Source of the DNA: 20CM-2-55-15 sp964633285 | Lineage (GTDB): Bacteria; Acidobacteriota; Terriglobia; 20CM-2-55-15 | Assembly: GCA_964633285.1 (NCBI GenBank) | Contig: CAZWGA010000018.1 | Coordinates: 1-64,000 of the forward strand | Direction of reading: 5' to 3' | Length of the DNA: 64,000 bases | Part shown: positions 34,031-42,138 of the stretch, one piece after another | Position numbering within the stretch: the first letter of the stretch is position 1 | Layout of the letters: each line of letters begins with the position of its first letter | Position numbers and translations under genes: made by a program | The notes under the pieces: model-generated | What the model saw: only the letters and a program-made list of their open reading frames with translations | Databases searched by the model: none | Told to the model about the DNA's origin: nothing

Positions 34031-34497
34031 CTTTCATTCAACCACAGCTTCACCTTTTCCTCGTCGCGTTGACGTGCTCGCTTGGCAGGACGTTGCAGGG
34101 ACCAATCCATCGCACCCAAGATCTTCCACACATGCCCAGGGTGATACTGCACGCCGGTCAGCCGCTTCATGACTGCGGCCACGCGAGGCAGGGTCCATAA
34201 ATCCGTGCCGAATCCATGCGCGCGCGCTCCTTCCCGCAACGCTTTGTCCACCTTCTTCAGATCCTGCTTGTTCACTTTCGGCATTCGGCCCGCGCGACCC
34301 GCGCCTTTCAGGGCTCCAGCACCACCTTGCTTCCATTCCGCATACCATCGGCTCACACTTTGCCGGCTCACATTCAGTCGCCGAGAAATCTCCGAAAGAA
34401 TTAGCTTGCCCGCAGCGAATAGCCGGCCCGCTTGTCTCCGCCGCTGATCCAATCCCTGAAAATCACGCCGTGGCGCTACATGTGCGATCATGCGCAC
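33904..34497 (-). CDS. IS630 transposase, N-terminal DNA-binding half (OrfA)
   Basis: 197 codons. The first 110 residues contain the paired HTH typical of IS630: LSEISRRLNVSRQSVSRWYA followed by GALKGAGRAGRMPKV (GRPR-like hook) and a second helix bundle with KRLTGVQYHPGHVWKIL. Real OrfA homology ends near ERWPAVKKTL, exactly where the A8 run (34011-34018) would shift ribosomes into OrfB; the remaining residues are out-of-frame read-through. Start is GTG at 34497 or the ATG two codons later. Confidence 0.85.
   Translation of the reverse strand: MRMIAHVAPRRDFQGLDQRRRQAGRLFAAGKLILSEISRRLNVSRQSVSRWYAEWKQGGAGALKGAGRAGRMPKVNKQDLKKVDKALREGARAHGFGTDLWTLPRVAAVMKRLTGVQYHPGHVWKILGAMDWSLQRPAKRARQRDEEKVKLWLNERWPAVKKTLGAGKLGSSSKTRAAARSVHPSAVPGHPKGKRPS
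34011..34018 (-). other. A8 slippery run, predicted programmed frameshift between OrfA and OrfB
   Basis: Eight consecutive A residues on the coding strand in the overlap of the two transposase frames. Homology to single-frame IS630 transposases switches frame at this place, so slippage would give one full-length product. Confidence 0.65.
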
Positions 34498-34514
34498 AGT
34501 CTAAGGTCAGTCTA

Positions 34515-34546
34515 ATCGATTTGTCACTCTATTATGCGAGGTTCCG
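34515..34546. repeat. IS630 terminal inverted repeat, right
   Basis: Reverse complement begins CGGAACCTCGCATAATA; partner of the left repeat. The following TA (34547-34548) is the target-site copy. Confidence 0.85.
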
Positions 34547-34562
34547 TAGACATCGAGAATAT

Positions 34563-35678
34563 TTACGCTTTCCATGGTTCGATCATTGGCTTGATTTCCT
34601 CGTACTTTTGCATGCGCTCTAGCGCAACATTCACTTCGTCCAACGAATAATGACTGGAAATCATTCGGTTGAACGGGAGATGTTGCATGTGTGCGGACAC
34701 GAACTCCAACGCCTTCCAATAAGCCTTAGCGCGCCCGGATAAACAACCGAGAATGCGCAGTTGTTTACTCACGATCAGAGACGGTTTGATGGTTGTCGTC
34801 CCCGAGCCGAGTTGACCAACGACGACATACCGTCCACCTCGGCGAATTATGTCCAGGCCTTCATTGAATGCGCTGGCGTGGCCTGTGAATTCCATAACGA
34901 TGTCTGCACCTCGGCCGTCAGTAGCAGCCTTGATTTGGTCAGCACGTTCATCCGCAGAGGTTCGTTCGATGCTTAATGTTTGGTCTGCTCCAAATTCTGT
35001 GGCGATGTCGAGCCGCGCATCAGGCGCACCGATGGTTATGATTTTCCGAGCGCCGGCAATGTTCACCACTGCTGTCGCCAGCAGACCCAAAGGACCGGAG
35101 CCCTGAATCACCACAACGTCCGTAGGACCGATGCCATCAAGGACGCTCATCGCATTCATCACCGTGCGTAATGCGCAACTGGACATACTGGCGAATTCGT
35201 TGCTCACGCTGTCTGGCACGCGAACTCTACCAGCTTCGGGCATGACATAGCCGTACTCGGAAAAACCGCCCAGCAAAAATGGAAACTGATCGATTCTTTC
35301 GTACATGTACCGGCGAGCGTTTTGGCAAAGCGTCGGCTCCTGGGCCACTGTGCAAAAAAAACAATTGCCGCAGGATGTGTGCGTCCAGAGAATTCGATCC
35401 CCGGCTCTTATTTTCTGGCCGACGGAATCGCGATCGCTTCCCGTACCGAGTGCGACGACGCGGCCTACCATTTCATGACCGAGGATCACTGGGAGTTCGA
35501 CCTTGGTCGATAACGTGCCCTCCCATAGGTGGACGTCAGTTCCGCACACCGAACACATTTCCGTCTTAACCAAAATGGCGCCGGGCTCGAGTTCGTTCGG
35601 TACAGGCACTTCCTCGATTTGGATCGGAACTCCGAATTTGCGAACGACAGCCGCTCTGCTAACTGATGGAAAGCCCAT
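34563..35678 (-). CDS. Zinc-dependent alcohol dehydrogenase (MDR family)
   Basis: A 371-aa medium-chain dehydrogenase. Catalytic zinc ligands are in CSVCGTDVHLWEG and GHEMVGRV; the structural zinc lobe has the four Cys in TSCGNCFFCTVAQEPTLC; the nucleotide fold has GSGPLGLLA. The family oxidises secondary or primary alcohols and sugar alcohols with NAD(P)+. It is the last gene of a minus-strand operon after Gfo/Idh and cytochrome c (7-base gap from the latter), so it likely acts in the same catabolic route as the plus-strand genes. The specific substrate cannot be read from sequence. Confidence 0.87.
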   Translation of the reverse strand: MGFPSVSRAAVVRKFGVPIQIEEVPVPNELEPGAILVKTEMCSVCGTDVHLWEGTLSTKVELPVILGHEMVGRVVALGTGSDRDSVGQKIRAGDRILWTHTSCGNCFFCTVAQEPTLCQNARRYMYERIDQFPFLLGGFSEYGYVMPEAGRVRVPDSVSNEFASMSSCALRTVMNAMSVLDGIGPTDVVVIQGSGPLGLLATAVVNIAGARKIITIGAPDARLDIATEFGADQTLSIERTSADERADQIKAATDGRGADIVMEFTGHASAFNEGLDIIRRGGRYVVVGQLGSGTTTIKPSLIVSKQLRILGCLSGRAKAYWKALEFVSAHMQHLPFNRMISSHYSLDEVNVALERMQKYEEIKPMIEPWKA

Positions 35679-35684
35679 AGTGTT

Positions 35685-36437
35685 TTAAGGACAAGGGACG
35701 GAAAGTGACACGATCGATGTCACGCTAATGCCGTTCCTAGGATCGGCTACAAGAAAACCCTTCACTTCCGCTATCTGGTCCTTGTAACGCTCCGGATGAT
35801 AGAACGCGGCGTCGACCAGAGGATAGTTTCCGTCTTGTGGGAGCAGTGCCTGTGCTTGCCTCAAATCGGCATCGCTTGACTTGCCGGGATTTCTGGTTCG
35901 AACGGCTTTCGTCGCGTCAGTCACTGTCCATGCATTATTGGGATTCTCTCTAATGCATCCGTAAACTTGAACCAACGCCCCGATCGGCAGAGGTTTTGTC
36001 CCATTTTTTTCTGTCACCTGAATGTTTTTCAGATTGTCCGAAGTCAAGTCCGAAACACCAGCGGGAAACCCGTTTTGTTGAAGAATGTACGCAACAATGT
36101 CCAGGTATGTTGCTGTCTCAAGAGTGCCGGGGGCGTTTCGCGGCATGGACCTTTTGATGTTCGAATACAGGCTTTCCAACGCATCTTCGCGCCAACGATC
36201 CATGAACTTCTGGCCTTTGAGAGCACCTTCGTACCCGGCGAGGTCGGCACGGTGGCACGAAGCACATGATGTGTTATACGAAGCGAGTCCACGCCTGGCC
36301 TGATCTTGCGAGAATACTCCCTCCCACACGTTCTTGCTGTTACTTTGCGAATCCTGAGTGTGGATCCAAAGAGGCATGACTAGAACACTCACGGCCGCAA
36401 CTATAAAACAGTATTTATTTATCAGTTGGGATCTCAT
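35685..36437 (-). CDS. Exported monohaem cytochrome c
   Basis: A 250-aa protein. The chosen ATG (36437) overlaps the Gfo/Idh stop by 23 bases and gives a clean signal peptide (YCFIVAAVSVLVMPLWIHTQ). The haem motif CASCH is at 58-62, with a likely axial Met in RSMPRNAPG about 40 residues later and a cytochrome c fold to about 130. The C-terminal 110 residues are a separate domain with an OB-like pattern (LVQVYGCIRENPNNAWTVTDAT) seen in acidobacterial exported cytochromes. Probable role: periplasmic electron acceptor, possibly for the PQQ dehydrogenases or a sugar dehydrogenase of this locus. Confidence 0.8.
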   Translation of the reverse strand: MRSQLINKYCFIVAAVSVLVMPLWIHTQDSQSNSKNVWEGVFSQDQARRGLASYNTSCASCHRADLAGYEGALKGQKFMDRWREDALESLYSNIKRSMPRNAPGTLETATYLDIVAYILQQNGFPAGVSDLTSDNLKNIQVTEKNGTKPLPIGALVQVYGCIRENPNNAWTVTDATKAVRTRNPGKSSDADLRQAQALLPQDGNYPLVDAAFYHPERYKDQIAEVKGFLVADPRNGISVTSIVSLSVPCP

Positions 36438-37458
36438 TTGGTAGCGATTCCCAAGTTCCCCTGCGACCGGATTCGAACAAAGCTTCAATAGTGCGAAGCG
36501 TTCGGACAGCATCCTCGATCGGCCAACTGGGTACGTCATGCCCGAGTAGTAGTCGTGAGAAACGATCGACTTCGAGGGCATAATGATTCATTGGCGCAAA
36601 GTTGAACGTCGACGTCGGCAACGAACCGACCGTCGACGCGTCGCCGAGTTCGATCGAACACGCGGACGGTCGCGCATGCGCATAGGGAAAGTTGAAACGG
36701 AGCCAACCCGATCCTCCAAGCACGGTGAGTTGTTGATGAGTTCCCCAAGCGGCCGACCCTGCTTGCGTGCCGACGGTAAACGTAGCATGGGCGTCGCCGT
36801 AATCGAGCAAAGCGGTCGATAGTCGATCAATCCCGAATGACGGGTCCCGGTCGATCGTCGCCACTACGCGTTTCGGGGCGCGCTTGAAGACGAGATTGCA
36901 GGCGCTGATGGCATAGGCGCCCAGATCATAAAGCGCGCCTCCGCCTGCGGCCGGGTTGTTTCGTATGTCGGCGGGATCGTAAAACTGTTTCGCGAGCGTG
37001 CCGTTTGCCGCGCGCACGGGGCCGATAGACTCATTCGCAAGAAGTTCATCAAGCTTTGCCCATTGCGGGTGATTGCGATACGCAAAGCCTTCCTCGACAT
37101 GCCGCTGGGCGCGGTCGCGCACTGCACAAAGTCGCATTGCGTCATTCACGGTCAAACACAGAGGCTTTTCGCACAGCACGTGCTTGCCGGCTTCGAGTGC
37201 ATGAACGGACCATTCGAAGTGCATGTGATTCGGCAAAGGGATGTAAACCGCATCAATTTCAGGATCGGCAAGTAATCGGTCATAGCCGCCATATGCTCGG
37301 GGTACACCAGTCGCTTTGGCTGCCGTACGTGCCTTTTCAGCATCGCGTGAAGCAAGCGCGAGCAAGGTCGCGTAGGGCGATTCATTCAAGGCCGGAATTA
37401 TGCGTCCCGTTGCTATCGCAGCGATACCAAGGACGCCCCATTTGATCGTGTTCTGCAA
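36415..37458 (-). CDS. Gfo/Idh/MocA-family oxidoreductase
   Basis: A 347-aa NAD(P)-dependent sugar-type dehydrogenase with a TTG start. The Rossmann motif is WGVLGIAAIATGRIIPAL, where GxGxxG is relaxed to GIAAIA. The hallmark EKP is in HVLCEKPLCLT and the active-site region in LYDLGAYAISAC, with the D-x-G-x-Y pattern of trans-1,2-dihydrodiol/xylose-type members. It heads the operon with cytochrome c and alcohol dehydrogenase. ThuB, which acts with ThuA in 3-keto-sugar metabolism, belongs to this superfamily, and two ThuA genes occur nearby. Confidence 0.85.
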   Translation of the reverse strand: MQNTIKWGVLGIAAIATGRIIPALNESPYATLLALASRDAEKARTAAKATGVPRAYGGYDRLLADPEIDAVYIPLPNHMHFEWSVHALEAGKHVLCEKPLCLTVNDAMRLCAVRDRAQRHVEEGFAYRNHPQWAKLDELLANESIGPVRAANGTLAKQFYDPADIRNNPAAGGGALYDLGAYAISACNLVFKRAPKRVVATIDRDPSFGIDRLSTALLDYGDAHATFTVGTQAGSAAWGTHQQLTVLGGSGWLRFNFPYAHARPSACSIELGDASTVGSLPTSTFNFAPMNHYALEVDRFSRLLLGHDVPSWPIEDAVRTLRTIEALFESGRRGTWESLPNEIPTDK

Positions 37459-37506
37459 AGTGATTTGCTAGGAAGTCGAAATCATCCAACGGTAGAAATT
37501 AGAGTC

Positions 37507-37526
37507 GCATTATGATTAATACAACA
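37507..37526. promoter_or_regulatory. Weak copy of the GntR-type operator (site E)
   Basis: GCATT-ATGATTA-AATACAACA shares the right arm (ATACAACA) with the other sites but has a degenerate left arm. It lies about 50 bases upstream of the minus-strand Gfo/Idh start, the position expected for control of that operon. Confidence 0.4.
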
Positions 37527-37566
37527 ATCGAATGGGAATCGAAAATTGTTGGGATTGATTGACCGA

Positions 37567-38361
37567 TTAGCGGACGGCGGGTTCGTTGACTACCTTCTGC
37601 GACCAAGACCATTTGCCCTTATCCTGCACACGCACCAAATGGACCGAATATCGGAATTTGTCGCCGCGGTAGTAACTATCCACCATTTGCAAAGGCTTGT
37701 CGTCAGATGTGTACAATACACGCCGGACGTGCATCACAGGTGACAAAAACCCGATGCCGAGCGAATTCGCAATTTCCGTATCCGCCGCTGCGGCGCTGAT
37801 TGTTTCATGCGCGTGGGTAATCTGGATCTTCAAATCTTCTTCAAGGATTCGCACTAAAGGCGAACCCTTTAGGTTTTCTTTGTTTAAATGTTGGCCTATT
37901 TCCAGGGGCAGGAAGTTAATTGTGAAGGCGTATGGTTGTTTGTCAACGTAACGAGTTCGCTTGATTCGTACTGCTTCCTTGTCTTCGTCGCTGAGCATTA
38001 GTATAGATCGCAGTTCGTCTGTAATCGGAATACGTGTAATCTCGATGTGTTTGACAGAAACACGTTCCAGTTGGTCGTAGAGGTCTTCCAGATATCCAGT
38101 AAAAGTCCGAGGTGGTTGGGTTACTTGAGCACCTTCGGCGACGAAAGTTCCACGCCCCTGTGCCTTCACGAGGAGACCTTCCTCTGCGAGGACCCGCAGG
38201 GCTTCGCGAACCGTGACTCGGCTCACTCCGAGCTCGCGACTCAATTCACTCTCGGAGGGTAGCTGGGATCCAGGCGGATATTCGCCACGACTGATACGCT
38301 GAGTAATGGTATGTTGGACTTGATAGTAGAGGGTTGCAACTCCCTGATCACGCTTGAGCAT
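37567..38361 (-). CDS. GntR-family transcriptional regulator with UTRA ligand domain (HutC type)
   Basis: A 264-aa regulator. The winged HTH covers about residues 10-75 (YYQVQHTITQRISRGEYPPG, LPSESELSRELGVSRVTVRE, LRVLAEEGLLVKAQGRGTFV), the standard GntR signature. Residues about 95-250 are a UTRA domain that binds a small effector (EAVRIKRTRYVDKQPYAFTI, QMVDSYYRGDKFRYSVHL). It lies between a minus-strand and a plus-strand catabolic operon. A shared TGTAT-N-ATACA palindrome occurs upstream of both and of three further units, so it most likely represses the whole locus until the substrate or an intermediate is bound. Confidence 0.88.
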   Translation of the reverse strand: MLKRDQGVATLYYQVQHTITQRISRGEYPPGSQLPSESELSRELGVSRVTVREALRVLAEEGLLVKAQGRGTFVAEGAQVTQPPRTFTGYLEDLYDQLERVSVKHIEITRIPITDELRSILMLSDEDKEAVRIKRTRYVDKQPYAFTINFLPLEIGQHLNKENLKGSPLVRILEEDLKIQITHAHETISAAAADTEIANSLGIGFLSPVMHVRRVLYTSDDKPLQMVDSYYRGDKFRYSVHLVRVQDKGKWSWSQKVVNEPAVR

Positions 38362-38451
38362 CGCGAGACACTATAGCCGATATTGTCTTCCGCTTAAAGT
38401 GTTTACGCAGCACATACAGGTGATGTCAGGTTGGCACAAACCCGCGATGAT

Positions 38452-38472
38452 TGTATTGTCATCCATACAACA
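38452..38472. promoter_or_regulatory. GntR-type operator, site A
   Basis: TGTAT-TGTCATCC-ATACA plus ACA on the right; 17 of 21 positions equal site B and 17 of 21 site D. It lies 90 bases from the GntR gene and 10 bases upstream of the -35 box of the ThDP operon, followed by a small inverted repeat GTCAA-N5-TTGAC (38473-38487). Confidence 0.65.
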
Positions 38473-38482
38473 GTCAAATAGC

Positions 38483-38511
38483 TTGACCCTGCTGAGCAGG
38501 TCATCTAGACT
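38483..38511 (+). promoter_or_regulatory. Promoter of the ThDP-enzyme operon
   Basis: TTGACC (38483-38488), 17-base spacer, TAGACT (38506-38511), 10 bases after operator site A. Leader of about 35 bases to the ATG at 38550. Confidence 0.65.
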
Positions 38512-38549
38512 TCGGCAATCGGTTGAGCTTTGAAGGAGTTTGGGAGAAC

Positions 38550-40331
38550 ATGGCTGACCCGCAAGCGGTGAGAGAAGTGGATTCTCTTGAATCCTCCCGC
38601 ATGGAAAATCAGATCGCCGCCGTGCAATTGGTTGCATACCTGGAGAGCGTCGGCGTCGAAGTCATTTTTGGACTGTGCGGTCATACCGTTGTTCAAATGC
38701 TTGACGCCCTCAGCCGAAGTCGCATTCGGTTTATCACAACCCGTCACGAGCAACTCGCGGCGCACGCCGCGGATGGATATGCTAGGGTTTCCGGAAAGCC
38801 TGGTGTGGTGCTGCTTCATGTGGGGCCAGGGTTAACGAATTCCATAACAGGGCTGGCCAATGCGGCACTGGATTCGATTCCGATAGTTGCAATCGCCGGA
38901 GATGTTCAGTCCTACTACCACGGGAGGCACCCGCATCAGGAAATAAACATCCATTTGGATGGGGATCAGTTTGAATTGTGCCGGCCGTTTTGCAAACGAA
39001 TCTATCGTGTTGGACGGGCCGAAGATCTTCCAAGAATCATAGAGCGCGCGTTTCATTTATCTCAAGCGGGTCGACCAGGACCGGTTCTCGTCGATGTGCC
39101 AATGGATTTCTTTTCGGCGGATCTGCCAATCGGCGCGTTCAATTTGAAGCCTTCCAAGATTGCGCGTCCAGCACTCGATTCGACCACGGCCGATGACATT
39201 GCTCACGAGCTGGCAACCGCACGCAGGCCTGTGATCTTTGCTGGTGGTGGTGTGCATCTGTCGTCGGCAACGGCGGAATTGGCCGCGTTGGCCGAGACTC
39301 TCAAGATCCCGGTCGCGCACAGTTTGATGGGAAAGGGAGCCTTGCCCGACTCACATCCGCTTCTCGCGGGTGCGACGGGTTACTGGGGGACACCGATCGC
39401 GAATGAGTTCTGTCGCGCTGCGGACGTCATCCTTGCTGTAGGGACCCGCTTTGGTGAAACCGATTGCAGTTCATGGGATCCGGCATTTACGTTCAACATA
39501 CCGCCAACGAAGCTGATTCACATCGACATCGACCCGGCCGAAATTGGGCGTAATTATCCGGCGGAGCTTGGTGTTGTTGCGGACGCTAAGCAGGCGCTTC
39601 AAATGATCGCAAACGCAGCGGGAAAACTTAGCCACCCGTCACGGCCAAATCTGCAAGATCGTATTGCTGCCGGCCGCGCCGAGTTCGCCTCCAACTGGAG
39701 CGAGCAACGAACATCAGACGAGTTTCCAATGCGCCCTGAAAGAATTCTTGCAGACGTTCGCAGAGCGCTGCCTGAAGACGGATACATTGTGACCGACGTA
39801 GGTTGGAATAAGAATGGCGTGGGGCAGCAATTCCCAATCAATGTTCCGGGCACTTTCATCACTCCGGGCGGACTTGCAACGATGGGATTCGGACACGCCG
39901 CGGCTTTGGGTGTGAAATACGCGAAACCCAACCGGCCCGTTCTTGCACTGGTCGGCGATGGATGTTTCAGCAACAACATGTCTGTTGTCGCAACGGCAGT
40001 TGAAGCAAAGCTGCCGGTCGTTTGGGTCGTGATGGATAACGCATCCTTCGGTGTGATCGGTAACATCGAAAACCGCCATTTGGATAATCGGTTCGGAACG
40101 ACTTTCGAGGTCGATGGCGAGCCGTTGCACGTGGACTATGCTGCTGTCGCGGAAGCTTCGGGTGCGCGCGGTATCATGATTCGCGCAGCTGCGGAACTCG
40201 AACCCGCAATTCGGAGCGCACTAAAGTCGGGGGTTCCCACAGTTATTCAAGTCCGTACCGGTCATGCGCCGACTCCGACGCCTGGGCACTGGGACATTAA
40301 CAACATCATTCGAAAACCTAACGCGCATTAA
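38550..40331 (+). CDS. Thiamine-diphosphate-dependent enzyme, acetolactate-synthase-like (first paralogue)
   Basis: A 593-aa ThDP enzyme with the three domains of the acetolactate synthase family. ATG 38550 is preferred, with GGGAG just upstream; a TTG at 38523 is possible. The cofactor-activating glutamate is Glu67 in TTRHEQLAAHAADGYAR, the FAD/structural domain is around 190-340, and the ThDP-Mg motif begins LVGDGCFSNN (about 468) with the Asn in VVMDNASFG. Relatives perform acyloin condensation or decarboxylation (acetolactate synthase, glyoxylate carboligase, Xsc, oxalyl-CoA decarboxylase). A paralogue lies in the same operon with an acylating aldehyde dehydrogenase and a citryl-CoA-lyase-like protein, so a lyase on a 2-hydroxyacyl or sulfo-acid type substrate is plausible rather than valine synthesis. 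Substrate unknown. Confidence 0.82.
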   Translation: MADPQAVREVDSLESSRMENQIAAVQLVAYLESVGVEVIFGLCGHTVVQMLDALSRSRIRFITTRHEQLAAHAADGYARVSGKPGVVLLHVGPGLTNSITGLANAALDSIPIVAIAGDVQSYYHGRHPHQEINIHLDGDQFELCRPFCKRIYRVGRAEDLPRIIERAFHLSQAGRPGPVLVDVPMDFFSADLPIGAFNLKPSKIARPALDSTTADDIAHELATARRPVIFAGGGVHLSSATAELAALAETLKIPVAHSLMGKGALPDSHPLLAGATGYWGTPIANEFCRAADVILAVGTRFGETDCSSWDPAFTFNIPPTKLIHIDIDPAEIGRNYPAELGVVADAKQALQMIANAAGKLSHPSRPNLQDRIAAGRAEFASNWSEQRTSDEFPMRPERILADVRRALPEDGYIVTDVGWNKNGVGQQFPINVPGTFITPGGLATMGFGHAAALGVKYAKPNRPVLALVGDGCFSNNMSVVATAVEAKLPVVWVVMDNASFGVIGNIENRHLDNRFGTTFEVDGEPLHVDYAAVAEASGARGIMIRAAAELEPAIRSALKSGVPTVIQVRTGHAPTPTPGHWDINNIIRKPNAH

Positions 40332-40349
40332 GCCTAGAGGAGCATTAAC

Positions 40350-41132
40350 GTGGAATCTTGGAAGACCGCCGTAAGCTACTCCGATGAAGATCAGATCTGG
40401 ATCCGCGGGGAAGCGATGACCGACCTCATGGCTAGGGCATCATTCACGGAGGTCGTGTTCCTTCTTCATCAAGGCCGGCTACCTAGTGCAAATGAGCGAA
40501 GGCTGTTGGATGCGATTCTGATCGGCGTTTGCGATCACGGCCCTGGTTCTCCGTCTGCTGCAACGTCACGGCTAGTGGCGAGCGCCAACAGACAGTCGCC
40601 GGAGGCCGCGATCGCTGCCGGGGTGTTGTCTATCGGAGACATGCACGCTGGCGCAGGACTGGCTTGCATGGAAATGATTGAAGCTGGATTGAATATGACG
40701 CGTCGCGAATCGATTGGAATCGCGGAGGCGGCCAAACGCACTGTGACGGATTACATCCAGAGGAAGCAACGGTTGCCGGGATTGGGGCACCGCGTCCACT
40801 CGGAAGATCCACGAACGCCACTCCTGTTCGGTATGGCGCGCGAGAGCGGACTCCCCGGTGAAGCCATCGAGTTCATTACGGAAGTCCAGGCGGCCGCGCG
40901 CGAGTTGATTAAATCACTTCCAATTAACGTCGATGGCGCGTTGGCGGCCGTCCTTTATGACCTCGGTTTCCCTCCGCTGTTTGCCAAGTTCGTTTTTATT
41001 ATCGGTCGGGTGGCGGGACTCACAGCGCAAGTCAGTGAGGAATACACTCGTGAACGTCCCATGCGAATCAAGATTCCTGTGGAATACGACGGAATCCAAC
41101 CGAACGGCAACGGTACAAACGGACAACACTAG
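40350..41132 (+). CDS. Small citrate-synthase-family protein, citryl-CoA lyase-like
   Basis: A 260-aa protein, only the core of the citrate synthase fold (full enzymes have about 430 aa). Active-site elements are His99 in GDMHAGAGLA, His147 in LPGLGHRVHSEDPR with Asp153 and Arg155, and VDGALAAVLYDLGFP near the end. This size and pattern match citryl-CoA lyase-like proteins, which cleave citryl-CoA to acetyl-CoA and oxaloacetate. It lies 19 bases after the ThDP gene. In this operon it may split or form a CoA-bound branched acid derived from the ThDP reaction. That specific role is inference. Confidence 0.72.
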   Translation: MESWKTAVSYSDEDQIWIRGEAMTDLMARASFTEVVFLLHQGRLPSANERRLLDAILIGVCDHGPGSPSAATSRLVASANRQSPEAAIAAGVLSIGDMHAGAGLACMEMIEAGLNMTRRESIGIAEAAKRTVTDYIQRKQRLPGLGHRVHSEDPRTPLLFGMARESGLPGEAIEFITEVQAAARELIKSLPINVDGALAAVLYDLGFPPLFAKFVFIIGRVAGLTAQVSEEYTRERPMRIKIPVEYDGIQPNGNGTNGQH

Positions 41133-41186
41133 CGCTTCTCTTGGCGGTGTGAAGTCGAAATGGAAACTCACTCGAAAAGGAGAACT

Positions 41187-42125
41187 ATGTCTGCGCGCAG
41201 TAGCCTCTGCATGATCGGAATCGCGATCGCCGTTTGCGCGGCATCCACATCGGCAGGCCAACAGGGGGCCGGCCGCGGTGGTCGTGGACAAACGGATCCG
41301 TGGCCTGGAAAAAAGAAGCTTCTATTAGTCGCTGATGTCCAGACAGGCTACCATCACGACGCCATCAACCACGGGATGGGAGTTGTCGAACGGCTTGGCC
41401 GCGAATCCGGAGCATTTGTCACTTTTCTCCGTACCGACTCCCAACTCATCACAAAGCAGCCAATTGTCGGCCAGGGGAAATATGCGGGCGGAAACATAAA
41501 CGTGAAGCCTTTGGATTTCTATGATGCAGTATTCCTTCTGCCGAGCGGCGACGGCACGATGAGCGAACAACAAAAGCATGATCTGCTGGCGTTCGTGCGC
41601 GACGACGGGAAAGGGCTCATCGTTGGACACGCCGCCGGTGTGGCGTTTACAAAAAAAGACGCGTCACTGACTTGGCCGGAATGGGGCGATCTCATCGGTG
41701 GTCTTATGGATCGAGTTAACGGTCACGCCGGCGAGTTCCGTGCGAATGCCAGGATCATCGTCGAGGATACGAGTTTTCCAGGAGCGCTTGCCTTTGGTGG
41801 TCCAACTTTCATGTTCGACGAACAGCATCCTGTCTTGATGCCGCCATACTCCCGCGACAAAGTTCACGTCATCATGCGCCTCGATCCTGCTTCGCTCACC
41901 GAGCAGCAGCGTGCGATGCGGCCCGATGGAGATTTCCCGGTTGTATGGGCGAGGCAGTATGGGAGAGGCCGTGTGTACAACGTAGGGTGGGGCGAGTTTG
42001 AGACGACTTACGATAACGCCGGTTTCCAAAAAATGATTCTTGAAGGTGTGAAGTGGGCTCTTGGCATGGCTCCCGCGGATGTCACCCCAAAGCCGCTGCC
42101 CACGGCTGCAGTGCTATCGAAATGA
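41187..42125 (+). CDS. Exported ThuA-domain protein (first copy)
   Basis: A 312-aa protein; AAAAGGAGA places the start at 41187, giving a signal peptide (SLCMIGIAIAVCAASTSAGQ). A short Gly/Arg-rich linker follows (GAGRGGRGQ, about 26-36). The ThuA fold runs from about 45: KLLLVADVQTGYHHDAINHG, VFLLPSGDGTMS, LIVGHAAGVAF, then FPVVWARQYGRGRVYNVGWG near the end. ThuA proteins have a class I glutamine-amidotransferase-like fold without the Cys triad and work on keto-sugars such as 3-ketotrehalose. It is paralogous to the copy at 51.5 kb. Being exported while its operon neighbours are cytoplasmic is unusual. Confidence 0.8.
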   Translation: MSARSSLCMIGIAIAVCAASTSAGQQGAGRGGRGQTDPWPGKKKLLLVADVQTGYHHDAINHGMGVVERLGRESGAFVTFLRTDSQLITKQPIVGQGKYAGGNINVKPLDFYDAVFLLPSGDGTMSEQQKHDLLAFVRDDGKGLIVGHAAGVAFTKKDASLTWPEWGDLIGGLMDRVNGHAGEFRANARIIVEDTSFPGALAFGGPTFMFDEQHPVLMPPYSRDKVHVIMRLDPASLTEQQRAMRPDGDFPVVWARQYGRGRVYNVGWGEFETTYDNAGFQKMILEGVKWALGMAPADVTPKPLPTAAVLSK

Positions 42126-42138
42126 TTGGGAGACGTTA

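Larger units (their letters stand above)
33425..34546 (-). mobile_element. IS630-family insertion sequence
   Basis: 1122 bases flanked by TA on both sides (33423-33424 and 34547-34548), the IS630/mariner target duplication. The ends form 32-base inverted repeats (33425-33456 and 34515-34546) with 27 matches. It carries two overlapping transposase frames joined at an A8 run. All parts appear intact, so it may still be active. Confidence 0.9.
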
